Positions 7,447 to 16,339 are shown, numbered from the stretch's first letter. The stretch: DNA of 64,000 nt from Prolixibacteraceae bacterium (GCA_019856515.1 CP082230.1:2356001-2420000); one strand, 5' to 3'. Notes: a model not told the origin generated them from the sequence alone. Program-made: numbers and translations.

Positions 7447-8550
7447 ATGGCTGGACAACTAGAAAATAGGTCCATAAAACGTATTGCTGTCAAGGTGGGT
7501 AGCAATGTGTTGACCAAAGAAGACGGCAAGCTTAACATTGCTATCATGGCACATCTAGTGGATGAGATTGCCGCTTTACGCACCAAAGGTGTAGAGGTCA
7601 TTCTCATCTCTTCGGGAGCAGTAGCAGCTGGTCGTAGTGAAATAGATACCACAGGTAAGATGGACAACGTCTCAGAGCGTCAACTCTATTCAGCCGTAGG
7701 ACAAGTAAAGCTTATTCGTCGCTACAGTGATCTTTTTAAAGAACATGGATTGACTTGTGCACAAATTCTTACGACCAAAGAGAACTTTTCAGACCGTGGT
7801 CACTACCTCAACATGAAGAACTGTTTCGACACCCTGTTAGAGCAACAGGTGATTCCTATTGTAAACGAGAACGACACCATCTCGGTGGAGGAGCTTATGT
7901 TTACAGATAATGATGAATTATCAGGTCTCATTGCTTCTATGACAAAAGCCGACATGCTTCTTTTACTGACCAATGTGGATGGACTATATACCGGAGACCC
8001 GAGCCACCCTGATTCAGTGTTAATAGATGTGGTCACCGAAGAGAGCACCGATTTAGAGAAATATATCCAACCGCTTAAATCGACAAGAGGTCGTGGCGGG
8101 ATGGCAACCAAATTCAGTATTGCAAAAAAGATGACCAGTCAAGGGGTAGATGTGGTTATTGGATCGGGGTTAAGACACCAGATCATCCAAGATATTGTAT
8201 TTCAGAATCCAAAAACTCCATATACATGGTTTCAGAGCAACCACGATAAGGCAAAACCTATTCGCAGATGGTTAGCACACTCCTATGATTTTGCACAAGG
8301 AGCCATAAAATTAAACCATGGAGCCAAAATGGCGTTACACTCAAATGAGGGGGTTAGTGTTCTGCCAATAGGCGTAATCGAAATAGTCGAACCTTTCGAA
8401 ACAGGAGAGATTATCAAGCTTTTAGATGAAGCAGGACAACCCATTGGCATTGGGAAAGCGAACTACGATGCACACACCTTAACCCAAGAGATGGGGCAAA
8501 AGGATAAAAAACCCATCGTACACTGTGATTATCTGTCTCTAAATCTTTAA
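7447..8550 (+). CDS. proB: glutamate 5-kinase with PUA domain
   Basis: ProB phosphorylates glutamate to gamma-glutamyl phosphate, the first and feedback-regulated step of proline synthesis. The protein has 367 residues. The amino-acid kinase domain (about 10-265) contains [39 protein letters not shown] and the [11 protein letters not shown] lysine loop. A C-terminal PUA domain (about 275-365) is present, as in most proline-inhibited bacterial enzymes. It lies four bases after proC and 13 bases before proA, so it is translationally packed with both. Confidence 0.95.
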   Translation: MAGQLENRSIKRIAVKVGSNVLTKEDGKLNIAIMAHLVDEIAALRTKGVEVILISSGAVAAGRSEIDTTGKMDNVSERQLYSAVGQVKLIRRYSDLFKEHGLTCAQILTTKENFSDRGHYLNMKNCFDTLLEQQVIPIVNENDTISVEELMFTDNDELSGLIASMTKADMLLLLTNVDGLYTGDPSHPDSVLIDVVTEESTDLEKYIQPLKSTRGRGGMATKFSIAKKMTSQGVDVVIGSGLRHQIIQDIVFQNPKTPYTWFQSNHDKAKPIRRWLAHSYDFAQGAIKLNHGAKMALHSNEGVSVLPIGVIEIVEPFETGEIIKLLDEAGQPIGIGKANYDAHTLTQEMGQKDKKPIVHCDYLSLNL

Positions 8551-8563
8551 ATTTGAATGTAAC

Positions 8564-9814
8564 ATGAAACTCAATAATATATTACATAACACACGCAAAG
8601 CTTCTAAATCGTTAGCATTTGTCGAAGCAGAAAAGATCAATCAAGTTCTGAATCATTTGGCCAACTTATTAGAGAAACACTCTGGTGAGATTCTACATGC
8701 CAATGAAAAAGACACGGATCGTATGGAGTCTGAGGACCCTAAATTTGATCGTCTGCTGTTAACAAAAGAACGAATAAGTGGTATTGCGTCGGATCTTCGT
8801 AACGTAGCCTCTCTCCCATCACCACTGGGAAAGACCCTACAATCTATCACTCGACCTAATGGTATGTCGATAGAAAAAGTGCGTGTTCCTTTTGGGGTGA
8901 TCGGAGTGATCTATGAAGCTCGCCCTAATGTAACCATTGATGTATTCTCTCTCTGTCTAAAGTCAGGAAACTGCTGTATCCTTAAAGGGGGATCAGATGC
9001 TTACTATTCCAATGAATATTTGGTCACATTGATCCATAAAGCACTATCTCACTATGGGCTAGATCCACAGTTTGCATCTCTTCTATCAACCGATAGATCA
9101 GAAGTAAACGAACTTCTTCATGCAGTTCGTTATGTGGACCTTATCATTCCTAGAGGTAGCCAACAGTTGATTGAATTCGTAAGAACCAATGCAACCGTTC
9201 CTGTTATCGAAACAGGGGCAGGAATATGTCACACCTATTTTGATAAATATGGAGATGTAGAGAAAGGCAGAAATATCATTACCAATGCCAAAACACGAAG
9301 AGTGAGCGTTTGTAATGCATTAGACTGTTTGATTCTTCACCATTCGCGCTTAGACGATTTGCAAGAACTAACTTCTGAGTTAGCTAAATTGGAGGTGATT
9401 ATCCATGCCGATGAAGAGAGCTACAACAAACTTGTTTCTTGTTACCCATCCTCTCTTTTACAAAAAGCCACAGAGAAAGATTTTGGAACCGAATATCTAA
9501 GCCTTCAGATGTCTATCAAAACAGTAGCATCATTAGAAGAGGCATTAGATCATATCGACCAATTTAGCTCAAGACACTCCGAAGCCATCGTATCAGATAA
9601 TGTTCGGAATTGTGAGATCTTCTGTCGCACCGTAGATGCCGCTGCCGTATACGAAAATGTATCTACTGCATTTACCGATGGGGCACAGTTTGGTTTAGGT
9701 GCTGAAATTGGAATCAGCACACAGAAACTACATGCAAGAGGCCCTATGGCTTTAGAAGAGATCACAAGTTATAAGTGGATCATAAAAGGGGATGGTCAGA
9801 TTCGATCTAATTAA
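8564..9814 (+). CDS. proA: gamma-glutamyl phosphate reductase
   Basis: ProA is an ALDH-superfamily reductase converting gamma-glutamyl phosphate to glutamate semialdehyde, which cyclises to P5C for ProC. The protein has 416 residues. [16 protein letters not shown] is the conserved nucleotide-binding region. The catalytic cysteine is Cys250 in [32 protein letters not shown] is the typical C-terminal signature. With proB and proC it completes proline synthesis from glutamate within the arginine operon. Confidence 0.96.
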   Translation: MKLNNILHNTRKASKSLAFVEAEKINQVLNHLANLLEKHSGEILHANEKDTDRMESEDPKFDRLLLTKERISGIASDLRNVASLPSPLGKTLQSITRPNGMSIEKVRVPFGVIGVIYEARPNVTIDVFSLCLKSGNCCILKGGSDAYYSNEYLVTLIHKALSHYGLDPQFASLLSTDRSEVNELLHAVRYVDLIIPRGSQQLIEFVRTNATVPVIETGAGICHTYFDKYGDVEKGRNIITNAKTRRVSVCNALDCLILHHSRLDDLQELTSELAKLEVIIHADEESYNKLVSCYPSSLLQKATEKDFGTEYLSLQMSIKTVASLEEALDHIDQFSSRHSEAIVSDNVRNCEIFCRTVDAAAVYENVSTAFTDGAQFGLGAEIGISTQKLHARGPMALEEITSYKWIIKGDGQIRSN

Positions 9815-9823
9815 CACCAAACG

Positions 9824-10210
9824 ATGAGTGCCATGAATAGAGACATTGAAAACCTTGACGACATTACCCTATTGGTAAAAACATTCTACGATGAACTATG
9901 TAAGAATCCAGTGATGGATCATCTATATAACAAGGTGATGAAGATCGATTGGGAAGAACATATCCCTATCATGGTACATTTTTGGGGATCTCTCGTATTA
10001 CGCTCTGGTAGCTATAGAGGGGATATCATCGGTCATCACCACCATGTGATAGATAAAATACCATTAACCTTATCGATGTTTGAACAGTGGGAACACTGTT
10101 TTATCGAAACCCTAGATAGCCTCTTTCAAGGCACCAATACCGAGAAGACAAAAAAACGTGTAACAGCCATGACAAAGTCACTCGTCACTAAATTGAATAT
10201 TAATTCATAA
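9824..10210 (+). CDS. group III truncated hemoglobin
   Basis: A 128-residue all-helical globin of the 2-on-2 class, group III type. Signs are DITLLVKTFYDELCKNPVM (helices A/B with Phe21-Tyr22 at the B9/B10 distal site), the HFWGSLVLRSGSYRG segment, and an unusual run of four histidines at 71-74 where the haem-ligating F8 histidine lies. Trp89 in QWEHCF is also conserved in the group. Family roles include nitric oxide or oxygen chemistry. It sits 9 bases after proA and 13 before argF', in the same operon, which is an unexpected place. An alternative start at Met4 would shorten it by three residues. Confidence 0.88.
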   Translation: MSAMNRDIENLDDITLLVKTFYDELCKNPVMDHLYNKVMKIDWEEHIPIMVHFWGSLVLRSGSYRGDIIGHHHHVIDKIPLTLSMFEQWEHCFIETLDSLFQGTNTEKTKKRVTAMTKSLVTKLNINS

Positions 10211-10223
10211 ACCATTCACCACA

Positions 10224-11171
10224 ATGAAAAACTTCACCTCTGTAAAGGACATTCCAAGTATAGAAGAAGCGCTGCAGGTAGCAAAAGAAGTAAAAGAAAA
10301 TCCTTATGGATTCAAAGAGTTAGGAGACAACAAGACCATGATCTTGATATTCTTTAACTCTAGCCTTCGAACTCGACTGAGTACCCAGAAAGCAGCCATG
10401 AATCTTGGGATGAACACCATGGTTCTTAATGTAAACCAAGATGGTTGGAAACTAGAATCAGAACTAGGGGTGGTGATGGATGGTGATAAACCAGAACACT
10501 TACGAGAAGCAATTCCTGTGATTGGCTCCTATTGTGATCTGATTGGTGTAAGGGCGTTTGCATCTCTAGAGGATAAGAGTTCTGATTACCAAGAGAAGAT
10601 CATCCAGCAGTTTATCGATTATGCTGGAGTTCCTGTAGTGAGTATGGAGGCTGCAACACGTCACCCGCTTCAGAGCTATGCCGACCTTATCACTATCGAG
10701 GAGCATAAGAAAGTAGATAGGCCTAAGGTCGTACTTACATGGGCACCACATCCCCGTGCATTGCCACAAGCGGTAGCCAACTCTTTTGTAGAGTGGATGA
10801 AAGAGACCGACTATGAACTGGTGGTAACCCACCCTAAAGGCTACGAGTTAGCAGATAGTTTTATGGAAGGCGTGACCGTAGAATATGACCAAAAAAAGGC
10901 CTTCGAAGGAGCCGACTTTATCTATGCAAAGAACTGGTCTGCTTATCACGACTATGGACAGGTACTATCGAAAGACCGTTCATGGTGTGTCGACCAAGAG
11001 AAGATGGCTTTGACCAACGATGCCAAGTTTATGCACTGTCTTCCTGTACGTCGTAATATGATTGTCTCCGACAGTGTGATTGATAGTGAAAACGCTATTG
11101 TCATTGACCAAGCAGCCAATAGAGAGGTGTCGGCACAAGCTGTGATTAAGATGATTCTTGAAGACCAATAG
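10224..11171 (+). CDS. argF': N-succinylornithine carbamoyltransferase (ArgF')
   Basis: A 315-residue transcarbamylase of the Bacteroidota/Xanthomonas ArgF' family, which acts on acylated ornithine instead of ornithine. The carbamoyl-phosphate motif is NSSLRTR (45-51), and HCLPVRR is at 270-276. Crystallographic work on the family showed that residue 90 sets specificity: Pro in the Bacteroides fragilis N-succinylornithine enzyme, Glu at the corresponding site in the N-acetylornithine enzyme. Here the loop reads DGDKPEHL with Pro90, so succinylornithine is the predicted substrate. Its product, acyl-citrulline, requires the downstream ArgE deacylase before ArgG. Confidence 0.9.
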   Translation: MKNFTSVKDIPSIEEALQVAKEVKENPYGFKELGDNKTMILIFFNSSLRTRLSTQKAAMNLGMNTMVLNVNQDGWKLESELGVVMDGDKPEHLREAIPVIGSYCDLIGVRAFASLEDKSSDYQEKIIQQFIDYAGVPVVSMEAATRHPLQSYADLITIEEHKKVDRPKVVLTWAPHPRALPQAVANSFVEWMKETDYELVVTHPKGYELADSFMEGVTVEYDQKKAFEGADFIYAKNWSAYHDYGQVLSKDRSWCVDQEKMALTNDAKFMHCLPVRRNMIVSDSVIDSENAIVIDQAANREVSAQAVIKMILEDQ

Positions 11172-11181
11172 ACAGAATACA

Positions 11182-11955
11182 ATGAAAAAAGTTACGATCA
11201 TTAAGGTTGGAGGGGCAGTGGTGGAGTCCCCAGACTCACTAGAAGCTTTTCTAAATAACTTTGTACATATAGAAGGGGCAAAGATACTCGTACATGGTGG
11301 TGGACGTAGTGCTACTGCCATGGCCGAACGTCTACAGATACCCACCAAGATGGTGGATGGAAGAAGGGTGACAGATGAAAACATGTTAGAAATTGTCACT
11401 ATGGTATACGGAGGTTTGGTAAATAAAAATATTGTTGCCAAATTACAGTGCAAAAAGCTGAATGCATTGGGACTTACAGGAGCCGACATGAATCTTATTG
11501 AGGCTCATAAAAGGCCTGTAAAGGACGTAGATTATGGTTTTGTAGGAGATATAGATCGCATCAATACGGATGCTCTAATGGCGCTTATATCGCAAGGAAT
11601 CACACCTGTGGTAGCACCATTAACCCATGACCTTAAAGGAAACCTATTAAACACCAATGCAGATACCATTGCTGCATCATTAGCAGTGGGACTCTCAGCA
11701 GAATGTGATGTAGATCTCTATTATGGATTCGAAAAGAATGGGGTACTCAAAGATGCAAATGATGACCACAGTGTCATCACCTCTATGACAACCCGTGATT
11801 TTGAAATATTAAAGACAAGTGGAGCCATACATAGCGGCATGATCCCTAAATTGACCAACTGCTTTGATGCAATTGCTCAAGGGGTAAGACGTGTCTATAT
11901 TGGCCATGTGGATAATATTAACCATCTAGACAGAGGAACACATCTGCATGATTAA
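11182..11955 (+). CDS. argB: N-acyl-glutamate kinase
   Basis: ArgB phosphorylates N-acyl-glutamate, the second step of the pathway. From Met at 11182 the product is 257 residues and starts MKKVTIIKVGGAVVESP. The frame is open eight codons further upstream, overlapping the end of argF', but that extension does not look like the family N-terminus. The KVGG nucleotide loop, HGGGRSATAMAERL substrate loop and NTNADTIAASLAVGL region are the kinase signatures. It lacks an arginine-sensing N-terminal helix. argF' ends 10 bases upstream. Confidence 0.94.
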   Translation: MKKVTIIKVGGAVVESPDSLEAFLNNFVHIEGAKILVHGGGRSATAMAERLQIPTKMVDGRRVTDENMLEIVTMVYGGLVNKNIVAKLQCKKLNALGLTGADMNLIEAHKRPVKDVDYGFVGDIDRINTDALMALISQGITPVVAPLTHDLKGNLLNTNADTIAASLAVGLSAECDVDLYYGFEKNGVLKDANDDHSVITSMTTRDFEILKTSGAIHSGMIPKLTNCFDAIAQGVRRVYIGHVDNINHLDRGTHLHD

Positions 11956-11964
11956 AGAACTATC

Positions 11965-12029
11965 CTATCTAGTAGTGGTCTTTCATCAACGCTTGACAAT
12001 AGTGTTAATGAAAGACTACGACTAGATAG
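11965..12029 (+). promoter_or_regulatory. long hairpin between argB and argE
   Basis: CTATCTAGT (11965-11973) pairs with ACTAGATAG (12021-12029). After one A/G mismatch, GTGGTCTTTCAT (11975-11986) pairs with ATGAAAGACTAC (12008-12019). An inner AACGCT/AGTGTT stem (11989-11994 with 12001-12006) continues it. The result is a stem of more than 25 bp with a 6-7 base loop. It is followed by a ribosome-binding-like AAGGAG rather than a U-run. Likely an RNA processing or stability element, or a dispersed hairpin repeat. Confidence 0.6.
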
Positions 12030-12067
12030 AAGGAGATATATTATTTACCATCTAAATCTGTAGTGTT

Positions 12068-13144
12068 ATGACGCCCAACTCTTTCTTGTCTCTAATTAAA
12101 GAAGATGCTTTACTTCTACTTAAATCGATGATACAAACCCCCTCTTTCAGTAAAGAAGAGGATCAAGTATCTACATTGATTTCCGACCAGCTGACGTCGT
12201 GGGGTATAGCACACGAGAGAAAGAAGAATAACCTTTGGTCGAAAGATCCTCATTGGGACGACAACAAACCTACCATTCTTTTTAACTCGCATATCGATAC
12301 CGTCCAACCTTCCAAGGACTATACCATGGACCCTTTTGGAGGGGAAGAGGTAGAAGACAAAATCATCGGTTTGGGAAGTAACGACGCTGGAGCATCTGTT
12401 GTATCACAACTCGCAGCTTTTCGATATCTATCACAACTATCTGACCGCACCTATAACCTGATTTGGAGTGCTACTGCGGAAGAGGAGATCTCTGGTAAGA
12501 ACGGTGTAGAGTTCCTTCTGCCCAAACTAGGAAACATTGATTTAGCCATCGTAGGCGAACCTACACAATTAGATATTGCTGTAGCCGAAAAAGGATTGAT
12601 GGTCATCGATGCCACCGTCGAAGGAGTAGCTGGTCACGCTGCCAGAGACGAAGGAGACAATGCCATATACAAAGCCATCAAAGATATAGATCGCATCGAG
12701 AAGTTTGTCTTCGACAAAGAATCCGACGTCCTCGGACCTGTCAAAGCCACGGTCACCATGGTCAATGCAGGCACACAACACAATGTGGTCCCTGATAGAT
12801 GTACTTTTGTTATCGACATCCGCTCCAACGGCCTTTATGCCAATAAAGAGATCTTGGAGATACTACAAAACACATTGGATGCCAAGCTCCGTCCTCGTTC
12901 CACACGCCTCAATGCCTCCAACATCCCTCTAGACCACCCCATGGTAAAAAGATGTATCGCCTTAGGAAGTACAGCCTACGGCTCCCCTACCATGTCAGAT
13001 CAAGCCTTAATGTCTTGTCCATCTATCAAGCTAGGACCAGGAGATTCCGCACGATCACATACTGCCAATGAATTTATCTACAAAGACGAAATACTAAATG
13101 GCATTGAGTACTATATCAAGATGTTAGAAGGGTTCTCTTTTTAG
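12068..13144 (+). CDS. argE: M20-family N-acyl-ornithine/N-acyl-citrulline deacylase
   Basis: A 358-residue M20 metallopeptidase of the ArgE/DapE/ACY1 group. The metal-site motifs NSHIDTVQPSKDYTMDPFGG (with LGSNDAGAS) and SATAEEEISGKNG, containing the catalytic glutamate, are present. VEGVAGHAARDEGDNA is the dimerisation lid. In an ArgF' pathway this enzyme removes the acyl group from acyl-citrulline to give citrulline for ArgG, rather than acting on acyl-ornithine. That substrate is inferred from context. Last gene of the arginine/proline operon, following the argB-argE hairpin; a hairpin overlapping its stop codon ends the unit. Confidence 0.9.
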   Translation: MTPNSFLSLIKEDALLLLKSMIQTPSFSKEEDQVSTLISDQLTSWGIAHERKKNNLWSKDPHWDDNKPTILFNSHIDTVQPSKDYTMDPFGGEEVEDKIIGLGSNDAGASVVSQLAAFRYLSQLSDRTYNLIWSATAEEEISGKNGVEFLLPKLGNIDLAIVGEPTQLDIAVAEKGLMVIDATVEGVAGHAARDEGDNAIYKAIKDIDRIEKFVFDKESDVLGPVKATVTMVNAGTQHNVVPDRCTFVIDIRSNGLYANKEILEILQNTLDAKLRPRSTRLNASNIPLDHPMVKRCIALGSTAYGSPTMSDQALMSCPSIKLGPGDSARSHTANEFIYKDEILNGIEYYIKMLEGFSF

Positions 13145-13155
13145 AGAAACCCTTC
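13127..13155 (+). terminator. hairpin at the end of argE
   Basis: GAAGGGTTCTCT (13127-13138) and AGAGAAACCCTTC (13143-13155, one bulged A) pair across a TTTT loop and include the argE stop codon. The U-tract is poor, so termination may be inefficient or Rho-dependent. Confidence 0.45.
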
Positions 13156-13170
13156 GATAAACATATATAC

Positions 13171-13259
13171 CCGATCCATCATCATCAACACGTATGGCGT
13201 GCCTATGAATTGGCACAAACCACCACATACTAACTTCAAATATTATATGATGGGATCGG
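13171..13259. repeat. small inverted-repeat element with degenerate palindrome inside
   Basis: CCGATCC-ATCAT (13171-13182) and ATGAT-GGGATCGG (13247-13259) are near-perfect inverted ends enclosing the imperfect palindrome TGCCTATGAATTGGCA, which matches the palindromes of the 16.7-19.0 kb island. The following bases up to about 13340 (TTTCAGCCCCTTAG, CGCTTCGC) also resemble an arm of that island's repeat. The rest of the 13145-13512 gap shows no gene. Confidence 0.45.
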
Positions 13260-13512
13260 ACGGACTTTCAGCCCCTTAGTCTCTTTACGATCTATCCCCA
13301 GCGCTTCGCACTAGACTGGTAACTGTAGCGCCTTCAGCACACTATTGTCATAACATATTAGTAATCGTCTTACTCCAAGTGCTTTTCCATAGCTATACTC
13401 TTAAAACAAAACGATTGATAGGAATACATTAACAGTGTCTTAGTTGTTTTATAACAACATTTATTAACATATAAACATACTTTTACACTATTAATTTAAA
13501 AAGTTACTCATA

Positions 13513-14886
13513 ATGAATCGAATTTCTACACTTTTGGTTATTTCCCTAATAACTTTAACTTCTTATGCACAAAAAGGCTTTGACAGAGATGCGTATATGA
13601 ATACGATAGTCAACAATACCAAACTTGTTGTGACCAAAGAGAAAATCAGGTCTATAATTGATACTATCAAGAAGGTTCATCCGTATAGTTTTGATAGTAT
13701 TGGCAATCTCCCACTTAACACTTTCATTGAAAATCTTGAACTTCCTAAGGACAGTCTCAACTATCTTGAATTTAGTCGATACCTTAGCTCTATTTTTGAA
13801 CCCTTGTCCTATGAAGACTCTCACTTCAGCATTAGCCCGAGATTATATCAAAGGCTTAAAATTACAAATGAGAAGGGGGAAACAGAAAGTATTGAAACCA
13901 ATAAGATTAAGATCAAGGAAATGCCAATTCCTCCTTTTGTTGGAATAAATATCCATGACACGGTTATTGTAAAAAAATCATACTGTGATGAAATTAAGCG
14001 TGGCGATATTATTAAATCGATCAATAATATTCCAATAGAAAGTTTGATTTCAAGCGATTTAATTCAACGTCACGTTGATCCTGAGCGATTAACTCTATTA
14101 AATGATTTTCTCTGTTATAATCAGTATAACATCACACTCCATAGGAATAATAAGGATATAGAAGTCAAAGTAGATGCTATACCACTAAAGAAAAACAGAT
14201 CTGGATATAGGTATTTCAGTGGAGAATATATGAAAGAAGACGGAATAGGATACTGTAAAATAAGAACGTTTACGAACAATAAATACATTTTTAAAGATCT
14301 AAATCGATTCTGTAAGAAGGTAAAGAAAAACGGAGGGGATAAAATTATAATTGACCTAAGAGGCAATCCAGGAGGAAGTGGTGATTATATCGATAGTTTT
14401 CTATCTATTTTTTGTGACAAAGATTCCATCTATGGTCTCAAATCAGCATATGTACGGGCTTCAAAATTTACATCCGAATATAATTTTAAACCAGAACAAA
14501 TTACCCAAAATATTCCTTTAGAGGGTGAAAACTGTCGCCATACGTTTCCTTTAAAGAAAAAATTATTTCTAGACCTAGATCTTTATGTTTTTATTGACAA
14601 AGACACCCATTCATCTGCAGCCAGTTTTGCGAACTTAGTCCAATACAATAATATTGGAACTATTGTTGGAGAGAAATCAGTACACAATGTTCTGAAATAT
14701 GGTGAAATAGTCCCTATACTTCTTTCCAAAAGCATGTTTATCCTATCCACCGTCAAATATAGTGAATACACAAAAAGCAATGATGGATATCTCTATCCTG
14801 ATATACCTTTAGCCCCTGATGCTACAGCTTATATCAAATCCCAAGACCCTGTTCTAGATGCTTTTGTAAAACAATTACAGAATTAA
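13513..14886 (+). CDS. secreted S41-family (tail-specific/CtpA-like) peptidase
   Basis: A 457-residue protein with a Sec signal peptide (residues 1-20, ending SYAQ). A PDZ-like stretch (KRGDIIKSINNIPIESL, about 162-178) is followed by an S41 catalytic domain with IIIDLRGNPGGSGDY (278-292). The nucleophile region THSSAASFANLV has Ser367/368 as the likely nucleophile. The S41 family cleaves unfolded or C-terminally tagged proteins; the substrate here is unknown and it probably acts in the periplasm. A truncated paralogue lies directly downstream. Flanking AT-rich, repeat-laden DNA suggests an accessory region. Confidence 0.8.
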   Translation: MNRISTLLVISLITLTSYAQKGFDRDAYMNTIVNNTKLVVTKEKIRSIIDTIKKVHPYSFDSIGNLPLNTFIENLELPKDSLNYLEFSRYLSSIFEPLSYEDSHFSISPRLYQRLKITNEKGETESIETNKIKIKEMPIPPFVGINIHDTVIVKKSYCDEIKRGDIIKSINNIPIESLISSDLIQRHVDPERLTLLNDFLCYNQYNITLHRNNKDIEVKVDAIPLKKNRSGYRYFSGEYMKEDGIGYCKIRTFTNNKYIFKDLNRFCKKVKKNGGDKIIIDLRGNPGGSGDYIDSFLSIFCDKDSIYGLKSAYVRASKFTSEYNFKPEQITQNIPLEGENCRHTFPLKKKLFLDLDLYVFIDKDTHSSAASFANLVQYNNIGTIVGEKSVHNVLKYGEIVPILLSKSMFILSTVKYSEYTKSNDGYLYPDIPLAPDATAYIKSQDPVLDAFVKQLQN

Positions 14887-14909
14887 TGTATTAAACTTTA
14901 ATAAAGATC

Positions 14910-14945
14910 AGATCACTTATTTTCAATCATAATAAGTGATCTTTT
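14910..14945 (+). terminator. terminator of the S41 peptidase gene
   Basis: AGATCACTTATT and AATAAGTGATCT (14931-14942) form a 12-bp stem around a 9-base loop and are followed by TTT. It lies 24 bases after the stop codon. Confidence 0.7.
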
Positions 14946-15106
14946 AATATTTATAAAAATTACGATTAAAGGACAGATACTCCATTTCAAAAAAATAGAC
15001 GGAAGCGTATTAGTTTTGTTGACATTCTAAAATAGAGCTACCCTACCCTACCTTACCATTATCATCAATGACTAGATAGGGTAGTAAAAAAGTAAACAAT
15101 CTAAGT

Positions 15107-15458
15107 ATGAGAAACATTCTATTTATTCTTTTGGTGGCAGTATCCGCACCAATCTATGCACAATCGTTTTTAGACAAGAAACATAAAATTGATGCCGAGA
15201 AGGTTATTAAGGTACATAACCAAATTAAAAAATACAACAACTACAACACACCTGATGATTCTCTTTTTTATGCGCGTATCAAAAAGCATGTTCCAAATGA
15301 AGTAGAACTACCAACAGATAGCCTAGTTTTATTGCTAAGAGAAGTGTTTCATGAGTACCAAGAAGTTGACCCACACTTTAGAGTACATCCTTAATAAGAC
15401 TATACCACTGGGAAAGATGCTGTATTAGATAAATTGATCCAAATGATTAACAATTAGT
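15107..15458 (+). pseudogene. S41-peptidase paralogue with internal deletion
   Basis: The first frame (15107-15394, 95 residues) has a signal peptide (ends APIYAQ) and then LPTDSLVLLLREVFHEYQEVDPHFRVHP, which aligns with LPKDSLNYLEFSRYLSSIFE...SHFSISP of the intact peptidase upstream. It stops at 15394. In a different frame, 15402-15458 encodes YTTGKDAVLDKLIQMINN followed by a stop, matching the C-terminus YIKSQDPVLDAFVKQLQN of the intact gene. The middle, including the PDZ-like part and the whole catalytic centre, is gone. This is a decayed duplicate; the short N-terminal peptide could still be exported but has no enzymatic part. Confidence 0.75.
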
Positions 15459-15875
15459 CCTAATCATCTATATCAACAAAGAGACTGCAGTCTCTTTATA
15501 AACATCTGCTCGGCTATCAATATTCAATGAAAACATCTACTCTAACGACACTTACAACACCCTTACTAGTAAAGTGATAGACATAAATAGTATAATTCTT
15601 TGTTTACCCCGTGTTATTACCACATGTACAAAAAGGACTACATTTTCTAGCCTAGAGTGAAGTGCTAGGGGTATATAAATAATATAGGAAAGTCCTAAGT
15701 CCGATCCATGAAACTGCTACATTTAACCTTACCTCTGGTTAAATGTAGCAGTTCTCATAAAGTTATTATATACTTTATGAAATACCATTTGAATAAAAAA
15801 CAGGTAGCCCTAAGTCATACTGATATTTAAAACAATATTATAACTTTAAGTGATAATCATTTAAAACTTAAACCT
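15459..15875. other. non-coding gap with strong hairpins
   Basis: No gene is seen. A perfect 20-base palindrome AAAGAGACTGCAGTCTCTTT lies at 15478-15497. A 17-bp perfect stem with an 8-base loop lies at 15712-15728 with 15737-15753 (AACTGCTACATTTAACC and its complement). A further 9-bp stem TCATAAAGT/ACTTTATGA follows immediately. They may act as terminators on either strand. Confidence 0.6.
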
Positions 15876-16274
15876 ATGTTGAAAAATGCTGCTTTATTTA
15901 TCGTAATGCTTATGGCTCACTTTGGCTATGCACAAGATTTTGCGGGACACTACACATGGAAGTCTGAAGATGGAACCGATAAGTTCACCCTAGACCTAAA
16001 GAAAACTTCGGACACTACTTTCGAAGGATGTCATTATGCAAGTGTCTTCAATGGAGAATGCAAAGATGCTTCTTTCAATAAGAAGGATATCACAGTAAAA
16101 GGTAAAGTGAAAGGAGATACTCTTGTCATCCAAATAGAAGGTCGTTATACTGTGGGGGCTAAGGCCAAGGTTTATCTTACTCCTACAGATAAAAAGGGAA
16201 TGTATTTATGGAGGGTGGCTACATTAGCTAAAGGAATGTATCACTACCCTGACTATGCTATGCTAAAGAAATAG
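15876..16274 (+). CDS. small secreted protein of unknown function
   Basis: A 132-residue protein with a clear signal peptide (MLKNAALFIVMLMAHFGYAQ). The mature part is about 112 residues and beta-rich by pattern: FAGHYTWKSEDGTDKFTLDLKK, then two cysteines (GCHYASVFNGEC) that could form a disulfide, then alternating strands ending in YLWRV. Such an arrangement suggests a small beta-barrel or lipocalin-like fold, but I do not recognise a named family. It stands alone, with an imperfect terminator hairpin at 16301-16339. Confidence 0.7.
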   Translation: MLKNAALFIVMLMAHFGYAQDFAGHYTWKSEDGTDKFTLDLKKTSDTTFEGCHYASVFNGECKDASFNKKDITVKGKVKGDTLVIQIEGRYTVGAKAKVYLTPTDKKGMYLWRVATLAKGMYHYPDYAMLKK

Positions 16275-16300
16275 TCTACGATAAATAACAACAATAATAT

Positions 16301-16339
16301 CCTCACACCTCTATATGTATACTTTTTAGAGGTATGAGG
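16301..16339 (+). terminator. hairpin after the small secreted protein gene
   Basis: CCTCACACCTCTA (16301-16313) pairs with TAGAGGTATGAGG (16327-16339), with one mismatch. It is located 26 bases after the stop codon; no long U-run follows. Confidence 0.5.

Noticed and set aside
10980..11489. 169-residue minus-strand frame across argF' and argB
   Set aside because: Antisense to two conserved genes, with no ribosome site or family features.
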